A DNA stretch of 64,000 nt from Plantago elongata (lineage: Eukaryota; Streptophyta; Magnoliopsida; Lamiales; Plantaginaceae): NCBI GenBank assembly GCA_036897095.1, contig JAYMSP010000232.1, positions 1 to 64,000 of the forward strand, read 5' to 3'. Shown one piece after another: positions 41,392-54,600 of the stretch. Numbering within the stretch: the stretch's first letter is position 1; each line of letters starts with the position of its first letter. Made by a program: the position numbers and the translations under genes. Below the pieces are notes generated by a model. That model saw only the letters and a list, made by a program, of their open reading frames with translations, was not told where the DNA came from and ran no database searches.

Positions 41392-42378
41392 CTATGTTAC
41401 ATTATCAGATTGAGTGTTCGTATTCATACACCACAAGGGAGAAGCTCTCCTTGGTGGGGAAGAACTATAACACACCTCCAACCTATTCAGAAACTTCTTT
41501 TCAGGCAACTTCAACATAATCGACAATGCCAAGCACACACCCTTCTCCACACACAATCTGTGCCTCGGCTTAATCCTATTCTCTAAGCTAAACGAAAAGT
41601 ATTGTGGAAACTCAACCAACTCCTTCAAATCCCTCCCCATCTCCACAACAAAATAATCAAACTTGGGCCTCAAATTCTCGTTAATGCTGTAACAAAACAA
41701 TGATGGGAGTCTCCTAAACATTGTCACTGTATCCTTATACGAAAACCCAAGATCTTGCATGTACTCAATTCGGGGAATGAACTTTGATTCCACGGAGCAG
41801 GACAACAATGTAACTGCACACTTGCCCACATTGTCAATGCCAATTGTCCCCTGAAGGAAATAGAGAGTGGGGCGAAGCTGGTGCTCGACGTTGGAAATGA
41901 GGAGGCGGGGGCGTCGGTGGATGACATGGCGGAGATCATTGACATTGACAAGGGCCTCACGCAGTAGGAAGGTGGTGGCAGGAATCAGAGTCGTGGATGG
42001 TGGACAAGTGAGTAGCTCGGGGCACATTGGGAAAATGCGTTGGAGATCTTGTGTGGTGAGGCCAAGGGAGAGGAGAAAGTCAACGGTGGATTTGATTTGG
42101 GAAAGGGGAGTGGAGATTAGAGGTGGGTGGGAGTCAAGGCAGTAGAACGAGTCCACACCAAGGGAGTCCAGGTAAAGGAGCAGTTCTTGGGGGTCAGAAT
42201 TTTCATTTTGCAGGGGCTTGCGGGGAGGTATGGGGATTGTAGGTAGTGAGATGGTGGGGGATTTGGCAGGTATTTGGAGGTTTTTGGGGCGGGATAGGGA
42301 GGGGATGCTGGATTTATTTAAGGGGATCGGTGTGGTGGTGGCAGAGCAGGAGGAGGATAAGCGGAGAATTTCTTGCAT
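41392..42378 (-). CDS. mTERF family protein, probably organellar
   Basis: This is an intronless frame of 328 residues from the chosen ATG (42378, MQEILRLSSSC). The frame stays open upstream to 42630, but the upstream part is not family-like, while the chosen start gives a Ser/Pro-rich transit-type leader of about 65 residues. From about residue 90, repeated degenerate helical mTERF motifs follow: STVDFLLSLGL, IFPMCPELL, VIHRRPRLL, MQDLGFSYKD, MFRRLPSLFCYS and ELVEFPQYFSFSLENRIKPR. Plant mTERF proteins bind organelle nucleic acids and act in plastid or mitochondrial transcription and splicing. The target is unknown. Lack of introns is normal in this family. The C-terminal end (LEVCYSSSPPRRASPLW) is well conserved in form. 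Confidence 0.87.
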   Translation of the reverse strand: MQEILRLSSSCSATTTPIPLNKSSIPSLSRPKNLQIPAKSPTISLPTIPIPPRKPLQNENSDPQELLLYLDSLGVDSFYCLDSHPPLISTPLSQIKSTVDFLLSLGLTTQDLQRIFPMCPELLTCPPSTTLIPATTFLLREALVNVNDLRHVIHRRPRLLISNVEHQLRPTLYFLQGTIGIDNVGKCAVTLLSCSVESKFIPRIEYMQDLGFSYKDTVTMFRRLPSLFCYSINENLRPKFDYFVVEMGRDLKELVEFPQYFSFSLENRIKPRHRLCVEKGVCLALSIMLKLPEKKFLNRLEVCYSSSPPRRASPLWCMNTNTQSDNVT

Positions 42379-43265
42379 GGTTCTTACATGTCTGTGGCAG
42401 TGAGAAAAGGGGTATTGTTGAGCAGAAGTTGCCGTAAAAGGGAAGGAAGGAAATATGGCGTTGAGTGTGTATGTTATGAGAACACTAGAGCCAATGGTAA
42501 GCTTGGCTATGGTTGACTGGTAATTACTCCTTCCTCCTTGTGGGTGATAGAATGTGATTGCCTGAATGTTCACCAAAAACAAGAAATAGCTCATTACCCT
42601 TGGAAAAGTTGATAAAACAAGGAAAGACAATATGAGTAACGTGTGAGTGAATTTTCTCTGTGCAAGTAATAATCTGACATCAAATTACAATTGAAATGAA
42701 ATTATTTTCCTAAGAAATGGTGAACAGGTCGAAGAAGAATCTCCATCTTCCACAACTACTACCAAGTACTCCAACAAAATATAATGGAATGCTATTGCAT
42801 GATCATATATACATTACATTTTCAAGTACATGAGGCCGACTTGGCCGAGTAAAAGGCAGTTGAAGATGCAGTAAGTGATTAAGCTTAAGTGGTGAAAGCA
42901 AATAAAGTTTGATTTGATAAGCCATAACCACCTAAAGTAGAGAAAGTTGATGTCGTCTGTTGTTAGAATTTACTAGTTTGTTAAACTAGAAAATGGCATT
43001 TGACAACACGGTAATGCAATTAATGTTGATCCAGTGAAAATTAGCTTGTCTTGTTTAAGTAGAAGGTACAAATTAATGGTTTAACAGCAAATAAGAGATG
43101 CCCCAACAGTCACTCACTCATAAAGAGCACATTGAAACAAACAGACAGCAGGTGAATTAATATTAAGCTTAATGAAAGGGAGGGGTTGAGGACATAATCA
43201 TCTAATGAGTCACACACAGAACAGAACAGAACAGCACAGCACAGTTTATCTGAACTGAATGATAT

Positions 43266-43288
43266 GAAACCAAACCAAACCAAACCAA
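43266..43288. repeat. (ACCAA)n microsatellite
   Basis: About four AACCA units lie head to tail, preceded by an ACAGAACAGA-type run at about 43216-43240. Confidence 0.75.
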
Positions 43289-43685
43289 AATAATAACGTA
43301 AGTAACAAGTAAATTATTGAGATATATATTAATTCTTCCAGTGAAAATTAAACAGAATTTGGGAATCTACAGACAACCTAACTCATTTTTCAAGTGAAAT
43401 AACGGACGAGTTAGTCTGCTATGGATTGAAAGAAAGACGAAGCTAGCAAGCAAAAAACAGCAGCTCTTACACTAGATACATACGCAACACAAAAGATGTA
43501 GTTGAATAATTAGTAATAAATGTATAGCAGCAGCAATACAGTATATTACATAACATACATACTGTGGTTTGGGAGAAGAAACAGAAATAGAAATAGCAGG
43601 AGGTTGTTCTATGGTTTGGAGTTGGGAAAGGAAGAAACAAGATCGTCTTCTTCTTCTTCTTCGATTAATATGTTGTTGCTGCTGA

Positions 43686-43722
43686 ATTGAATTGAATCGA
43701 ATCGAATCGAATCGAATTGAAT
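43686..43722. repeat. (GAATC/GAATT)n microsatellite
   Basis: About seven five-base units, GAATT and GAATC, lie head to tail. Confidence 0.85.
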
Positions 43723-44342
43723 GGTAGTAAGTAATGGATGGTGATGACTGATGAGATGAGAATAAGAAGAAGATAAGTGTCTGAGTGTGTCTGTGTGTAG
43801 TAGTGTCAATGTCAACAATCACAAAAGGAAAATCATCAAATCAAATAGACTACGTTGGATTGGATCAAATATTAGCCAGCCCATTACAAACAGCCTAAAC
43901 TCTATCTGGAGGACCATCAACTCTCACAGCCCAACATAACTTTAGGCCCAAACTTTTTAAAGAGACGATATCTAGTTCGGATCGTTTTACGTGGAAAAAA
44001 ATTGACACTAATTTTATTTTATTTTGAGCAAATTGAAATTCTAAAAGGTTGATTTATTGTAGTATATGTGTGAGGCTAAGAAGAGAAAAGAAAGGGGAAA
44101 GAGTCAGGGGAAAGGTAGTGAGGTAGTCAAAGCTAAGGACAAAATGTTGGTAGTATCAAAGATAGATTAATCTTCTTGATAATCAAATGCACGTTAGTTA
44201 ACACAAACTCATGAAAGGTGGTCCAGACCAGTCCACTCCTTATGCCTATGCTTTGTTTATCTTGATTAATTCTATAAAACTGCAAGCACGCACGCACGCA
44301 CTTTTTTGGCCAATCGTGGATAAGGGACAAAAGGGTGACTAA

Positions 44343-44472
44343 GGGGCTGATTGGCATGACATTTAAATGGAGATTTTGGTGAAATTGTGTTTGAAATAGA
44401 ACTGAAATGAGGTATTTAATCACTATTTATCGAGCTAAACAGAATCATTTAAATACGTGGCCAATCAGCTCC
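44343..44472. mobile_element. Tourist-like (PIF/Harbinger) MITE, copy 1
   Basis: The 130-bp element begins GGGGCTGATTGGC and ends GCCAATCAGCTCC, flanked by TAA on both sides (44340-44342 and 44473-44475). A three-base TAA target and GGGGCTG-type ends fit Tourist elements. Related to the copy at 46117-46305. Confidence 0.85.
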
Positions 44473-44800
44473 TAATTCCCTATCTATCTTCTCAAACTAA
44501 CGCATTCACTTTGAAACCATAAAACCCTTTTTCACTCAACTAAGTAAGTACATGATGCAAATCCTTTGCAATTTGTGCCTATTCAAACATCATGTTTCTC
44601 ACTTTCTAAGCCCAAGAAGCTAACTACGATTTCGTAATCTAATTTCACGCCAATCTTTGCCACTTGATTTGTTTATTAGTACTTAATTCATTTTATCAAT
44701 TAAAATTAGCTTGCATGCTTGTGTTTTTATCACTCGTAGAGTTGTAGGCAGGTAAGGTAATTTAATCTATCCTTTCTTCCTAGGATAGGATATCTTTCAA

Positions 44801-45365
44801 AGATTATCTTGTCCCATTGAAGCCGCCAATCTGGATTTTACCATGTTTCTTCAAATCACATATTATTAAAAAACTGAGTACATCATTCATTTTATTAATT
44901 ATATTATTAATAAAATATCTATTATGTGAAACCTAAAATAAATTATTAATGGTTTGCTCACAACATATATCCCAAATAAGTTACTATGAATCGATTATTT
45001 CCTAAAATACTAACTTGTATGGTATAGTTTTGGACGTTTCAAAGTTCTCGAAAGATTACATTTTATCGGTTGCATTTTTTCAAGATTATCTTGTCCCATT
45101 GAAGCCGCTAATCTGGATTTTACCATGTTTCTTCAACACACATATTATTAAAAAATTGAGTACATCATTCATTTCATTAATTATATATATTATTAATAAG
45201 ATATCTATTAGGTGAAGCCATTAATAAATTATTAATGATTTGCTCACAACATATATCCCGGATAAGTTATCTATGAATCGATCATTTCCTAAAATGCTAA
45301 CTTGTATGGTATAGTTTTCGATGTTTTAAAATTCTCAAAAGATTACGTTTTATCGGTTGAAATCG
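44801..45365. repeat. Tandem duplication with a 282-bp period
   Basis: The text AGATTATCTTGTCCCATTGA at 44801 recurs at 45083. The two copies run in parallel through TTTACCATGTTTCTTCAA, CTCACAACATATATCCC and CTAACTTGTATGGTATAG to about 45365. Identity is high but with scattered changes and small indels. The open frames starting MYGIV in both copies are short and unrecognised, probably chance. Confidence 0.88.
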
Positions 45366-46116
45366 TGTATCATTTCAAGTGGGTGATAATAAATTATTTG
45401 TTCCAATCCAATATTGAGAAATTGAGGTGGATGATAATGATGAGAGTAGAGAAGCATGTAACTAAATGTCAGGTGCACTTTGCCATGCCTCATAATAATG
45501 TCATGTGTTTGGAGAATGACGAGCTACTCTACTATAAACTACAAAAGCATGCATGCTTAAATCATATCATAATACAATGCTTGTGTTGTATAAGATAAGG
45601 AGAATATACAGTAGATTAACACTTTTGCATATTCTTTTAGAAAGTTGAGATTCAATCTACATTTAACATATGCATGATACGAGTAAAAAGAATTTACGAA
45701 TAACTTTTTTTATGTCAGTAAATTTCTTAATAGTTGATAGATTATATATGTGCGTTGGTGTTCAATCTAAAAACTTGTTTGTGAATATGTAACACAACGC
45801 CGTAATAGCTTTATAATTAAACTTTATTCTTTAAATATTCACATTTTCGTCCACATCAAATGTACTAAACAATAATGAGTATACATATAATTGAAAACAC
45901 CTGCAATCTATTAAGCCACAATAAAAACTACCAAAAGGTACATCATGACCAAGTTCACGTTGCATGTATGACTCGAATTTAGCCCACACATAGTGTTGAC
46001 ACTTAAGGTTGAGGCATAGTTAAACTAGGGCAAAGGTGAAGCAAACTTTTTTAGGAAAAAATAAAAATAAATTAGGTTTTGATTTAGTTTGAAATAAAGT
46101 AACTCGTGAATGTCAA

Positions 46117-46305
46117 GGGGCTGATTGGCATGACACTTAAATGGCCATTTAGATGGGATTTTGGTGAAATTGTGTTTAGAATAGAATTGAAATGAAGTAT
46201 TTAAAGTGTATTTTAGGCCAAATCACTGTTTTTAAAATGTATTTTAGGCCAAATCACTATTATCGAGTCAAATGGGGACATTTAAATGTCTGTCCAATCA
46301 GTCCC
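46117..46305. mobile_element. Tourist-like MITE, copy 2
   Basis: It starts GGGGCTGATTGGCATGACA, like copy 1, and ends TGTCCAATCAGTCCC. Flanks are CAA and AAA, a weak three-base target. It is longer than copy 1 (189 bp) because the inner GTATTTTAGGCCAAATCACT unit is duplicated. Confidence 0.75.
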
Positions 46306-47283
46306 AAATCAACCAAAACATGATCTAGTCCTCTAGGTGAGCTCCAATCTATCCACTCTAAAATCCTTAAGAGACAGATTAGGCGACTCCAAATAGATCT
46401 TCATGATGATTTTTTTTTTAAATGGAAGGTGGAAGGATAATACTCACTGAACAAAGATATCTTCTGCATATTCTTTAACTAACTCATTGATTTCAATCAC
46501 AAACTCATTTATTACCTCTCACGCTCAATTCACATTCTTGCAGCCCCATGACTCAACAATGATGGAGGCTGAGTATCAGGCTCATCAAGATCAAGCCCAC
46601 AATGGCAGCTTCATAGAGTCATAGATATACCCAAAGACTATGAAAAAATTCGGCTAGTTGGAGCTTTTAACCGGAACGAATGAAGTAACTATTATCATTA
46701 AGAATTAAACAAAAACTGTAAAAAATCGAGTCCAATATTTCTTACCACGCGTATCATACAAGTAAATACATGATGATATTGTAATTACAGTAAAGCTGTC
46801 CGTCCGGCAGTGAATAACAAGTGGGGTATGTAGTTTTACCAAAAACAACTTTTCCATACATATACTAAAGAACAGACACACACACACACACAGATGAGTG
46901 ATGACAACCCAAACCTAGTATAGTAAAGACTAAAGAAGGAGGGGGAATTGAGAATGAATTTTTGCTTTTATCTTTTGTTTACATGCATATATACATACAT
47001 ACATACATATATAGTCTATTAGTCTGAATCTGTCATCTGAAGAAGAAGGGAACGTTCGTTCAATTCAAAAATACAAAAGCTCCTCTCCAGTAGCTCCTCC
47101 TCATTCTCTGCTTTGGAGACTGCAACTCTGAAATGCAAAATCAACAATCTTTCTCTCTTTAATTAATCTTCTCCTTTCTTCCCCCTTCCCTTTAAAACAC
47201 TCCCTCACTCACTCAGACTAGACTAGCCTAGCCTATAAAACCAAAACAAACTATTGAATTAATTTCTCCAGCTAAACTAAAAA

Positions 47284-50200
47284 ATGATTACACTCTCCGA
47301 TTTCTACCATGTAATGACAGCAGTAGTCCCTCTTTACGTAGCCATGGTCCTCGCATACGGCTCCGTCAAATGGTGGAAAATCTTCACCCCCGACCAATGC
47401 TCCGGCATCAACCGCTTCGTCGCCTTATTCGCCGTCCCCCTCCTCTCCTTCCACTTCATCGCCTCCAACAACCCCTACTCCATGAACTTCCGTTTCATCG
47501 CAGCTGACACTCTCCAAAAGCTCATCGTCCTCGCCGCCCTCACCATCTGGGCTAACTTCACCAAACGAGGCTGCCTCGAGTGGACCATCACTCTCTTCTC
47601 CCTCTCCACTCTCCCAAACACACTCGTCATGGGCATACCCTTACTCAAAGGCATGTATGGAGACTACTCAGGTAGCCTCATGGTCCAGATAGTCGTCTTA
47701 CAGTGTATCATCTGGTACACTCTCATGCTCTTCATGTTCGAGTACAGAGGTGCCAAGTTGTTGATATCGGAGCAGTTTCCGGATACGGCCGGGTCGATAG
47801 TTTCGATCCATGTGGACTCGGATGTCATGTCGTTGGACGGAAGGCACCCGTTGGAGACGGAGGCGGAATTGAAGGAGGATGGGAAGCTGCACGTTACGGT
47901 CAGGAAGTCGAATGCTTCCAGGTCGGATATATACTCGAGAAGGTCTATGGGCTTTTCGTCGAATACGCCGAGAGCTTCCAATTTGACCAATGCGGAGATT
48001 TACTCGTTGCAGAGCTCCAGGAATCCGACTCCGAGAGGGTCCAGTTTTAACCATACGGACTTTTATTCGATGATGGGTGGTGGTGGTGGAGGTAGGAATT
48101 CGAATTTCGGGGCGAATGATGTTTTCGGGATGTCGAATTCGAGAGGGCCTACTCCCAGGCATTCCAATTTTGAGGAGGATGGGAGTAAGAGTAGATTTTA
48201 TCACGGTGGGAATAATGTTAATGGTAATGGTAATAGTAATAATTATCCGGCGCCTAATCCGGGGATGTTTTCGCCGAATACGGTGGCGAATAAGGCCAAG
48301 AAGGAGCAGGAGAAGGGTGGTGGTGGAAAGGATTTGCATATGTTTGTATGGAGTTCAAGTACTTCTCCTGTTTCGGATGTGTTTGGTGGTGGTGGACATG
48401 ATTATGCTACTGCTGCTCCTGCTGAACACAACCATATTGCTGGGAATAATGGGAAGGAGGTCAGGGTTGCTGTTTCTCCTAACAAAGGTACTATGGATTT
48501 AATTCGATAAGTTTTCTCGACCCGAGTTAAGTTTTATCAAATTTTAAGTATTGTGTAATTGTTCACTAGCTCCGAATTTGAACTTGGTTTGAGTTAGAGT
48601 TTTGAACACTATATTTCACTTGGAGATTTGAAAAGTTTTGTCCACATATTAGAAGGAATAGGAAAGAACCTCCTTTTCTTGAGCTGAAATGGATATGTTT
48701 TCACTTTTCACCAAACATTTTCAGTTACAACAAGATGTTATTTGTCCAAGTGCGAGGATTGAACTGTATTTTAGGTAAATACAGGGACTTGGTTACACTC
48801 AGTGATTCTTGTTAATGGAGTCTTTTTCTTGCTAAATTAGCTAAAAACCAAATCTTGCTTGCTAAAAATCTCTTTTAGTTCACAAAGCTGCATTTTTTGT
48901 CTACAGCTGTGTCTTGGATATGGGACTAAATGGGAATATTTTGTGAAAAGAAGGGATTAAATTGAAAACTGATTGGGCAAAGGGATTTCTTGAATCTGAC
49001 TGCTACTTTGTTCTTGTCTATGTGTCTGATCTGGTGCACTTTATTCGGATTTGGCATTAGAGTATCTTTTTTCTTGTTGAATAAACAATTGCTACTAACA
49101 CATTCTGTGTGAGTTAATTGTTTTTCCTTTTCTTTTTGGTGATTAGTGGAAGGACATAATCAAGAAGAGTACTTGGGAAGAGATGAGGTGAGCTTTGCAA
49201 ATAGAGGTGTAGACAACAATGGTGAAGGTGGTGATCAGAAAATGGGATTAGGAGGAGGAGGAGGAGGAGACAATACAGCGAAAGTGATGCCTCCTACTAG
49301 TGTAATGACAAGGCTCATTCTCATCATGGTTTGGAGGAAACTTATTAGGAATCCCAACACTTACTCAAGCTTAATTGGCCTTATTTGGTCCCTTGTCTCC
49401 TTCAGGTATTGTTCTGTAATACTTCTAACTAAACTCCTACTCGTAACGCTATTCTATCGTATGATATAGTGGTTTTGTCTATGATATATCACACTCCGTA
49501 TAGTTTGTACCGTTGTTAAAATAGTTAATGATGTATCGTAGATTAAATTGAAATAAAAATCTAATTTATGGGTATCCATTCTGTGTTGTGTTTTATAGGT
49601 GGCATGTGGAAATGCCAGCAATAATAGCAAAATCTATATCAATACTATCTGATGCAGGACTTGGCATGGCAATGTTTAGCCTTGGTGAGTATCTCATCTC
49701 AAATATAAACTGTAATAATGTAGTTGGAGTAATAATCATTTATGGCACTATCTTTTTTTCTCAATAGTACTCAAAAAAAGAAAGAAAACTTTTTTAATTT
49801 GATATTTCTCTTTCACACGCTTGCTATGGAATGATCACTATCATTAATAAGGCTTTACTTTTGGGAATATTAAAATTTGGCGTGAAATGAGAAAGCAGAA
49901 AAGCAGAGCAGGCAGAGACAGTGTGGGCATGATAGCATGTCTGCCTCCTTTTATTTTGTTTATATTTTGCTCTCCAAATAGTACCAAGTACTACTCTATA
50001 ACAAGCCAATGTCTGTTGTACCATGTAGAAATGATATGATAATGAACCAGGAAATGGCCTCTCCTTTGTTAATTATTTTGTCAACTTGTGCTGACACTCA
50101 TGAATTGTAATTTGAGTTTATCATTCATTTCAAGATTAATTATTATACTTTTCCCTAATGCACGTGATCAACTTGCTAAACTACCCTTTTTATCTGTTAA

Positions 50201-51604
50201 TAGTACTAATATTTTTCCCCTTCAGAAAAAGTAGTATGTTTCTCCTAGTTCCTATGCACATATGCTCTTTTTAAATGTTATCTTGATAATTATTGATCAA
50301 GTTGTTTAATCTACACCATAAAATTATTCATACTGTTTGAAAATGGATTATTTCATAGGTCTGTTAGGTGAAAAGATAGTGAATACTATTACTTCTTTTG
50401 TAAAAATCAGTTTTACCTTCAACAAGTTGTAAAGAAGGGGTTATGATGGGGCTTTACTACACTGTTAAATGGAGAAGCACTTTTTTAAAAGACTAATGGG
50501 GCTTAGTATTTTGGATATATCAATGTTTGTGGTTATATTAGTAGAAGTTTTAGTAGAGCCCTGTTGAGTCTTTGGATCCTAACTTGAACTGAGTTTTCCG
50601 AACTCCGGTTGAGTTGAGAAAACTAACTCAAGCTTGGAGTCAAACAATCAGATGGAGTCTTATCCTCGTGCTCATGGTACTGAACTGAAGTATTAATGTG
50701 TAGTTGTAATAATCTTGAAATGAAGAAAGTTAAAGATAAAAATTGTGGGGACCAAACCAAGACTGAAAATGAGATTTGATAGTGAAATATGGGTTGTGAT
50801 GTTGTCACTTGCAGGTCTGTTTATGGCGCTACAGCCAAGGATCATAGCATGTGGGAATTCTGTGGCATCCTTTGCTATGGCAGTCAGATTCCTTACTGGA
50901 CCAGCTGTTATGGCTGCTGCTTCCATTGCCGTTGGCCTCCGTGGCACTCTCTTGCGCATTGCGATCGTTCAGGTCACTACTCCTTCACCCTATGTACTCT
51001 TGTTACATAGTCTTAAGCATATAGATTATATCCTCGTGTTGCATTCTGCTATCACTTCACTTGTATATAAGTTTAAGTTTATACAAGTGATTATGTCAGT
51101 GTGCTCTCACTAAGCATGCATAACTCACGACTTCGTGCTATGCCTCATTGCATGTTTTAAAAACACTGCTAACTAATTTGTAGCATTTGCAAACAGACAC
51201 TTGTTCGTAAATTGTTTTCACAGAAATGGTATGTGCGGTCCGAAAATCTGAATGAATTAGTGCAGTTCTGTTTATAAAAAAGTAAGGAAACAGAATAATA
51301 CATGTTGATTGCAAGACTGATCTTGGGTGTTCTGTCTGTGTTGGCAAACAAAACTAAACAGGCTGCTCTACCACAAGGAATTGTTCCCTTTGTCTTCGCC
51401 AAGGAATACAACGTACACCCTGATATTCTCAGCACAGGGTAATAATGAACTCTTTTCTATAACTTTATACCTCACTTTCAAATTCTGTAGCATTTTTTTC
51501 TTCTAAAACTGATGTTAACTCGACTGTTATATCACAGTGTGATCTTCGGGATGTTGATCGCATTGCCCATAACACTAGTCTACTACATTTTGCTGGGGTT
51601 GTGA
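47284..51604 (+). CDS. PIN1: PIN1-type auxin efflux carrier
   Basis: Six exons: 47284-48487, 49147-49405, 49599-49684, 50815-50972, 51362-51438 and 51538-51604, 616 residues, the size of PIN1. The first 155 residues hold five membrane helices ([20 protein letters not shown], then [16 protein letters not shown] and [16 protein letters not shown]). A long cytosolic loop follows to about residue 455, and a second helix bundle ends [14 protein letters not shown]. The loop has three TPRxS sites, at 228-232, 249-253 and 290-294, the PINOID/WAG and AGC-kinase targets that set polar placement of long-loop PINs. [21 protein letters not shown] at the exon 1-2 join is PIN1-type. The protein exports auxin from the plasma membrane and directs organ and vein patterning. 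Gly/Asn-rich inserts ([14 protein letters not shown]) lengthen the loop. No lesion was seen. Confidence 0.95.
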
Positions 51605-54600
51605 TCGAGGAAGTATCAATGTTCGCCTGATGAAAAGTGAACGCAGAAAGCTCTTTGGAAGGTAGTAAACTTTAGGCGTGGCAAGGTGTATGGGGCCGAT
51701 TGCACTTGGTGGCTGCTTAGCTTTAGGGGGGATGTAGACAAGTCATATAATGTTGATCGAATCCATTTGTGTTTTGTAGTGAAACCAAACCAATCAAAGT
51801 TGTAAAATCTTGCTGCTAGTAGTTGATTTTTCAGGGAAATCAAGAATGAGGAGGATGAAATTGATTAGAGAATAGATCTAGTTCATTATATGATCATCAT
51901 GTTAATTATATTCTCTTTGTTTTGATGCTTGTACTAAGAACAAATAGAGGTGGTGGCAAAAGTAGTAGGAAGTATGTGAATTTTCAGGCTCTAATTTTAT
52001 CATTTTAGAACAAATCTCAGTAGCACGTATAAATTGTTGTCTTTTTTTTTAAAACGGTTAAAGATTTTATTAATATAGACTATTGAAAATGTGATTAAAC
52101 TTTACAAATAAATTATGTGAATAAGCCTGCATATTTTTGCTATACTTTTCAGCAAGATGTAATGCCCCTTTCTTGTGAATGGCACTTATATTAACAAGTT
52201 TGATCTCTTTTATTCTCGAATGACTTCAAATTATATTCGATTAGTTCGGGATAGTGTTCAGGTGTATACATGTAATTTGATTCGTGGGCCACGATTTCCT
52301 CGGTTTCCTTACGACTTGGAAACCGCTAGTCCTAGTTTAAGGAGAATATACCGTCTGTTTGATACACACTTAAATTGTGTTTCTTAGTTTCGATTGAGTC
52401 ATTGTGTACGTATTTACATTCATCAGTAATCTTGGTCCACAATAAGATCAAGTTATTTCAAAACTTGAACAAATCGTGCAATAAAGATGGAGTCTCATGC
52501 AAGAATGAGAGTGGACTGGAATCCTGAGATTGTGTTCTTGAATGCAATTGATGAAGAAGAGGAAATATGGAAATTAGAATGATGAATGATGTATGATCAC
52601 TAATTCACTATCACTGACAGACAACTGGTGTAGTGCTTTGCAAAGATGCCAATGCACGCCTTGCTTAAACGAAACTGTCAAAACTTCAATGGATGCATAT
52701 AGGCCTAGGAAGGATGGATTAAAAATCATAACTAGCCAATAAATATTAACTTTTTTAGAACGGTTATTAATTATAATCGTAACCGTTCAACAATCGACCG
52801 ATTACAACCGTAACCAACCTGACTTCAGGTTACGATTACGGTTAAAAACTGCTTCAACTTTTATTTTTTTTTATGTATTTTGCCCGAGTGACACCTAAAC
52901 ACCCCCCTCCCCTTCAGGGGTGCCGGACCAAAAAAATAAAATTTCGTGGAACCGCAAGAAAAATTATATTTTTGTTAACTTTTTCTTTTTTGTTGGTAGG
53001 GTACCCCACTCCCTTGATAACTGACAAAAAAAATTAAAATTCGTAAAACGCAAGAAAAATTACATTTTTGTTAACTTTTCTTTTGTCGGGTAGGGGACCC
53101 CCACCTCACCCTCTGCGGTACCTGACAAAAAATTAAAATTTCGTGAAACGCAAGAAAAATTATTTTTTGCACTTTTTTGCGAAAAATAATTTCTGTAAAT
53201 TTTCACTCAGAGTAAGAAAGAATTTTTAAAAACCAACAAATAACTTAAATATATGGTTATTTTCAATTTCTTGTTACGTTTATAGTTACAATTATTATTA
53301 ACTAGTTATAGTTATAAATATCACTTAAATTAAAATAGTGGTTATAATTGTGATTATTAACTATTCATTTCCAAACCTAAATGCATATTAAAACAGCACC
53401 TTAGTTAAACTCCACTTGAATATTCTCTCCTCTTATCATTTCAAGTTCTAAGAGTCTTCCATATTGTAAATCTTGTTAGTTTGCCCACCAATCATTTGCT
53501 CATCTATTCTAATTGAATAAAATCATCAATTTTGTCTGAAGGATTCACATTTCATAAATGGTGTAATTATACGCAAATGTGTTCACCTTTAATCCGAATC
53601 GATGCAATTATTAAGAATTTGTAAGTGAAATAAAATTCTTTCTTTATTTTGTATTATAAAGTTTGTGATTGATGATATTAGTAGATATTAACACGAAACA
53701 TTATTAACGGGGTAAATTAGAAAAGTAAAAATGATTGAAAATTAAAAGAATATAAAGTAATAATAATTTAGTGTTCATGGAGTTTGTGGAATTAAAATTT
53801 TATTATTTAATATAGAATTAAATATTAAACGTATGTTAATAAATAAAAGAAAATTGTAACGATAATAGACGGTGGGATGGAGTAGTAACCGGTACGTATG
53901 ATGTGGACCATTCGATGGGAGTGATGATGTTTGCCACTATTTGGTGTCGGGTCGGCCACTATCAAGACAACACCTGGTGGGTTTTGTCCATTTCACTCTT
54001 CCAAACGCTTCATTTTCTACGGGACCCCTTTTTTCCCGAATCCATCCTGGGCACACTTACAATACAATTCCTTTGATTTTAATCCTATTGGAATCATATG
54101 ATATGAGGCATCAAAATCAAATACGGGTATACGTCCATTTATAACGTGTACCTGATACAATTTTTTTATTATAATTTTTTTTTTTTTAAATTGTTATTTC
54201 TATGTAAAAACTGGCCTTTAGCTCTCCCCACACTTTAAGGAGACAACTAGACAATCATATCACCCACCATGAGTTATATTGCTGACTTATGCCTCGGTTA
54301 CCAATAAATTGTCTTCATATTGGTCTAGTAAGTATACTGTAACTTGACTTGATATCTTGAATGCTTAGTCTATAATTTTAGCTTTCTCCAAAACTACTTT
54401 AATTGGACTGAACATACATCATATATCAACCTACATGAAATCCATTATCAATTTGACCAAGCATGAATCCATTATCAATTCAATTGTTGATTTCAAGCCA
54501 CAGAAATGTCATTTCAGAAAACCATCGATAAAGTTGAATGGGGAAAGTCACAATTTTGGCATATGTTGAAATTGAGGGAATATCCAATGTGAGAAAGTCA

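Larger units (their letters stand above)
42379..47283. other. Long intergenic region between mTERF and PIN1
   Basis: I found no intact gene in 4.9 kb. It holds two related Tourist MITEs, a 282-bp tandem duplication and small microsatellites (listed separately), plus AT-rich DNA. The part nearest 47283 has a CT-rich tract (about 47145-47220) and GCCTATAAAACC at about 47230, fitting the promoter and leader of PIN1. Confidence 0.6.

Noticed and set aside
41867-42437. Plus-strand frames opposite the mTERF gene
   Set aside because: Gly/Arg-rich antisense shadows of the mTERF coding sequence.
42379-42630. Extended N-terminus of the mTERF frame
   Set aside because: The open frame continues to 42630, but the added residues lack transit-peptide character, while the ATG at 42378 gives a normal one and a family-like length.
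45015-45598. Two similar short frames starting MYGIV
   Set aside because: They arise because the DNA is tandemly duplicated; neither has conserved domains or codon bias.
47698-48339. 213-codon open frame on the minus strand under PIN1 exon 1
   Set aside because: Arg/Ile/Leu-rich text with no domain; it is the antisense shadow of the PIN1 loop with its repeated GGT and TCG codons.
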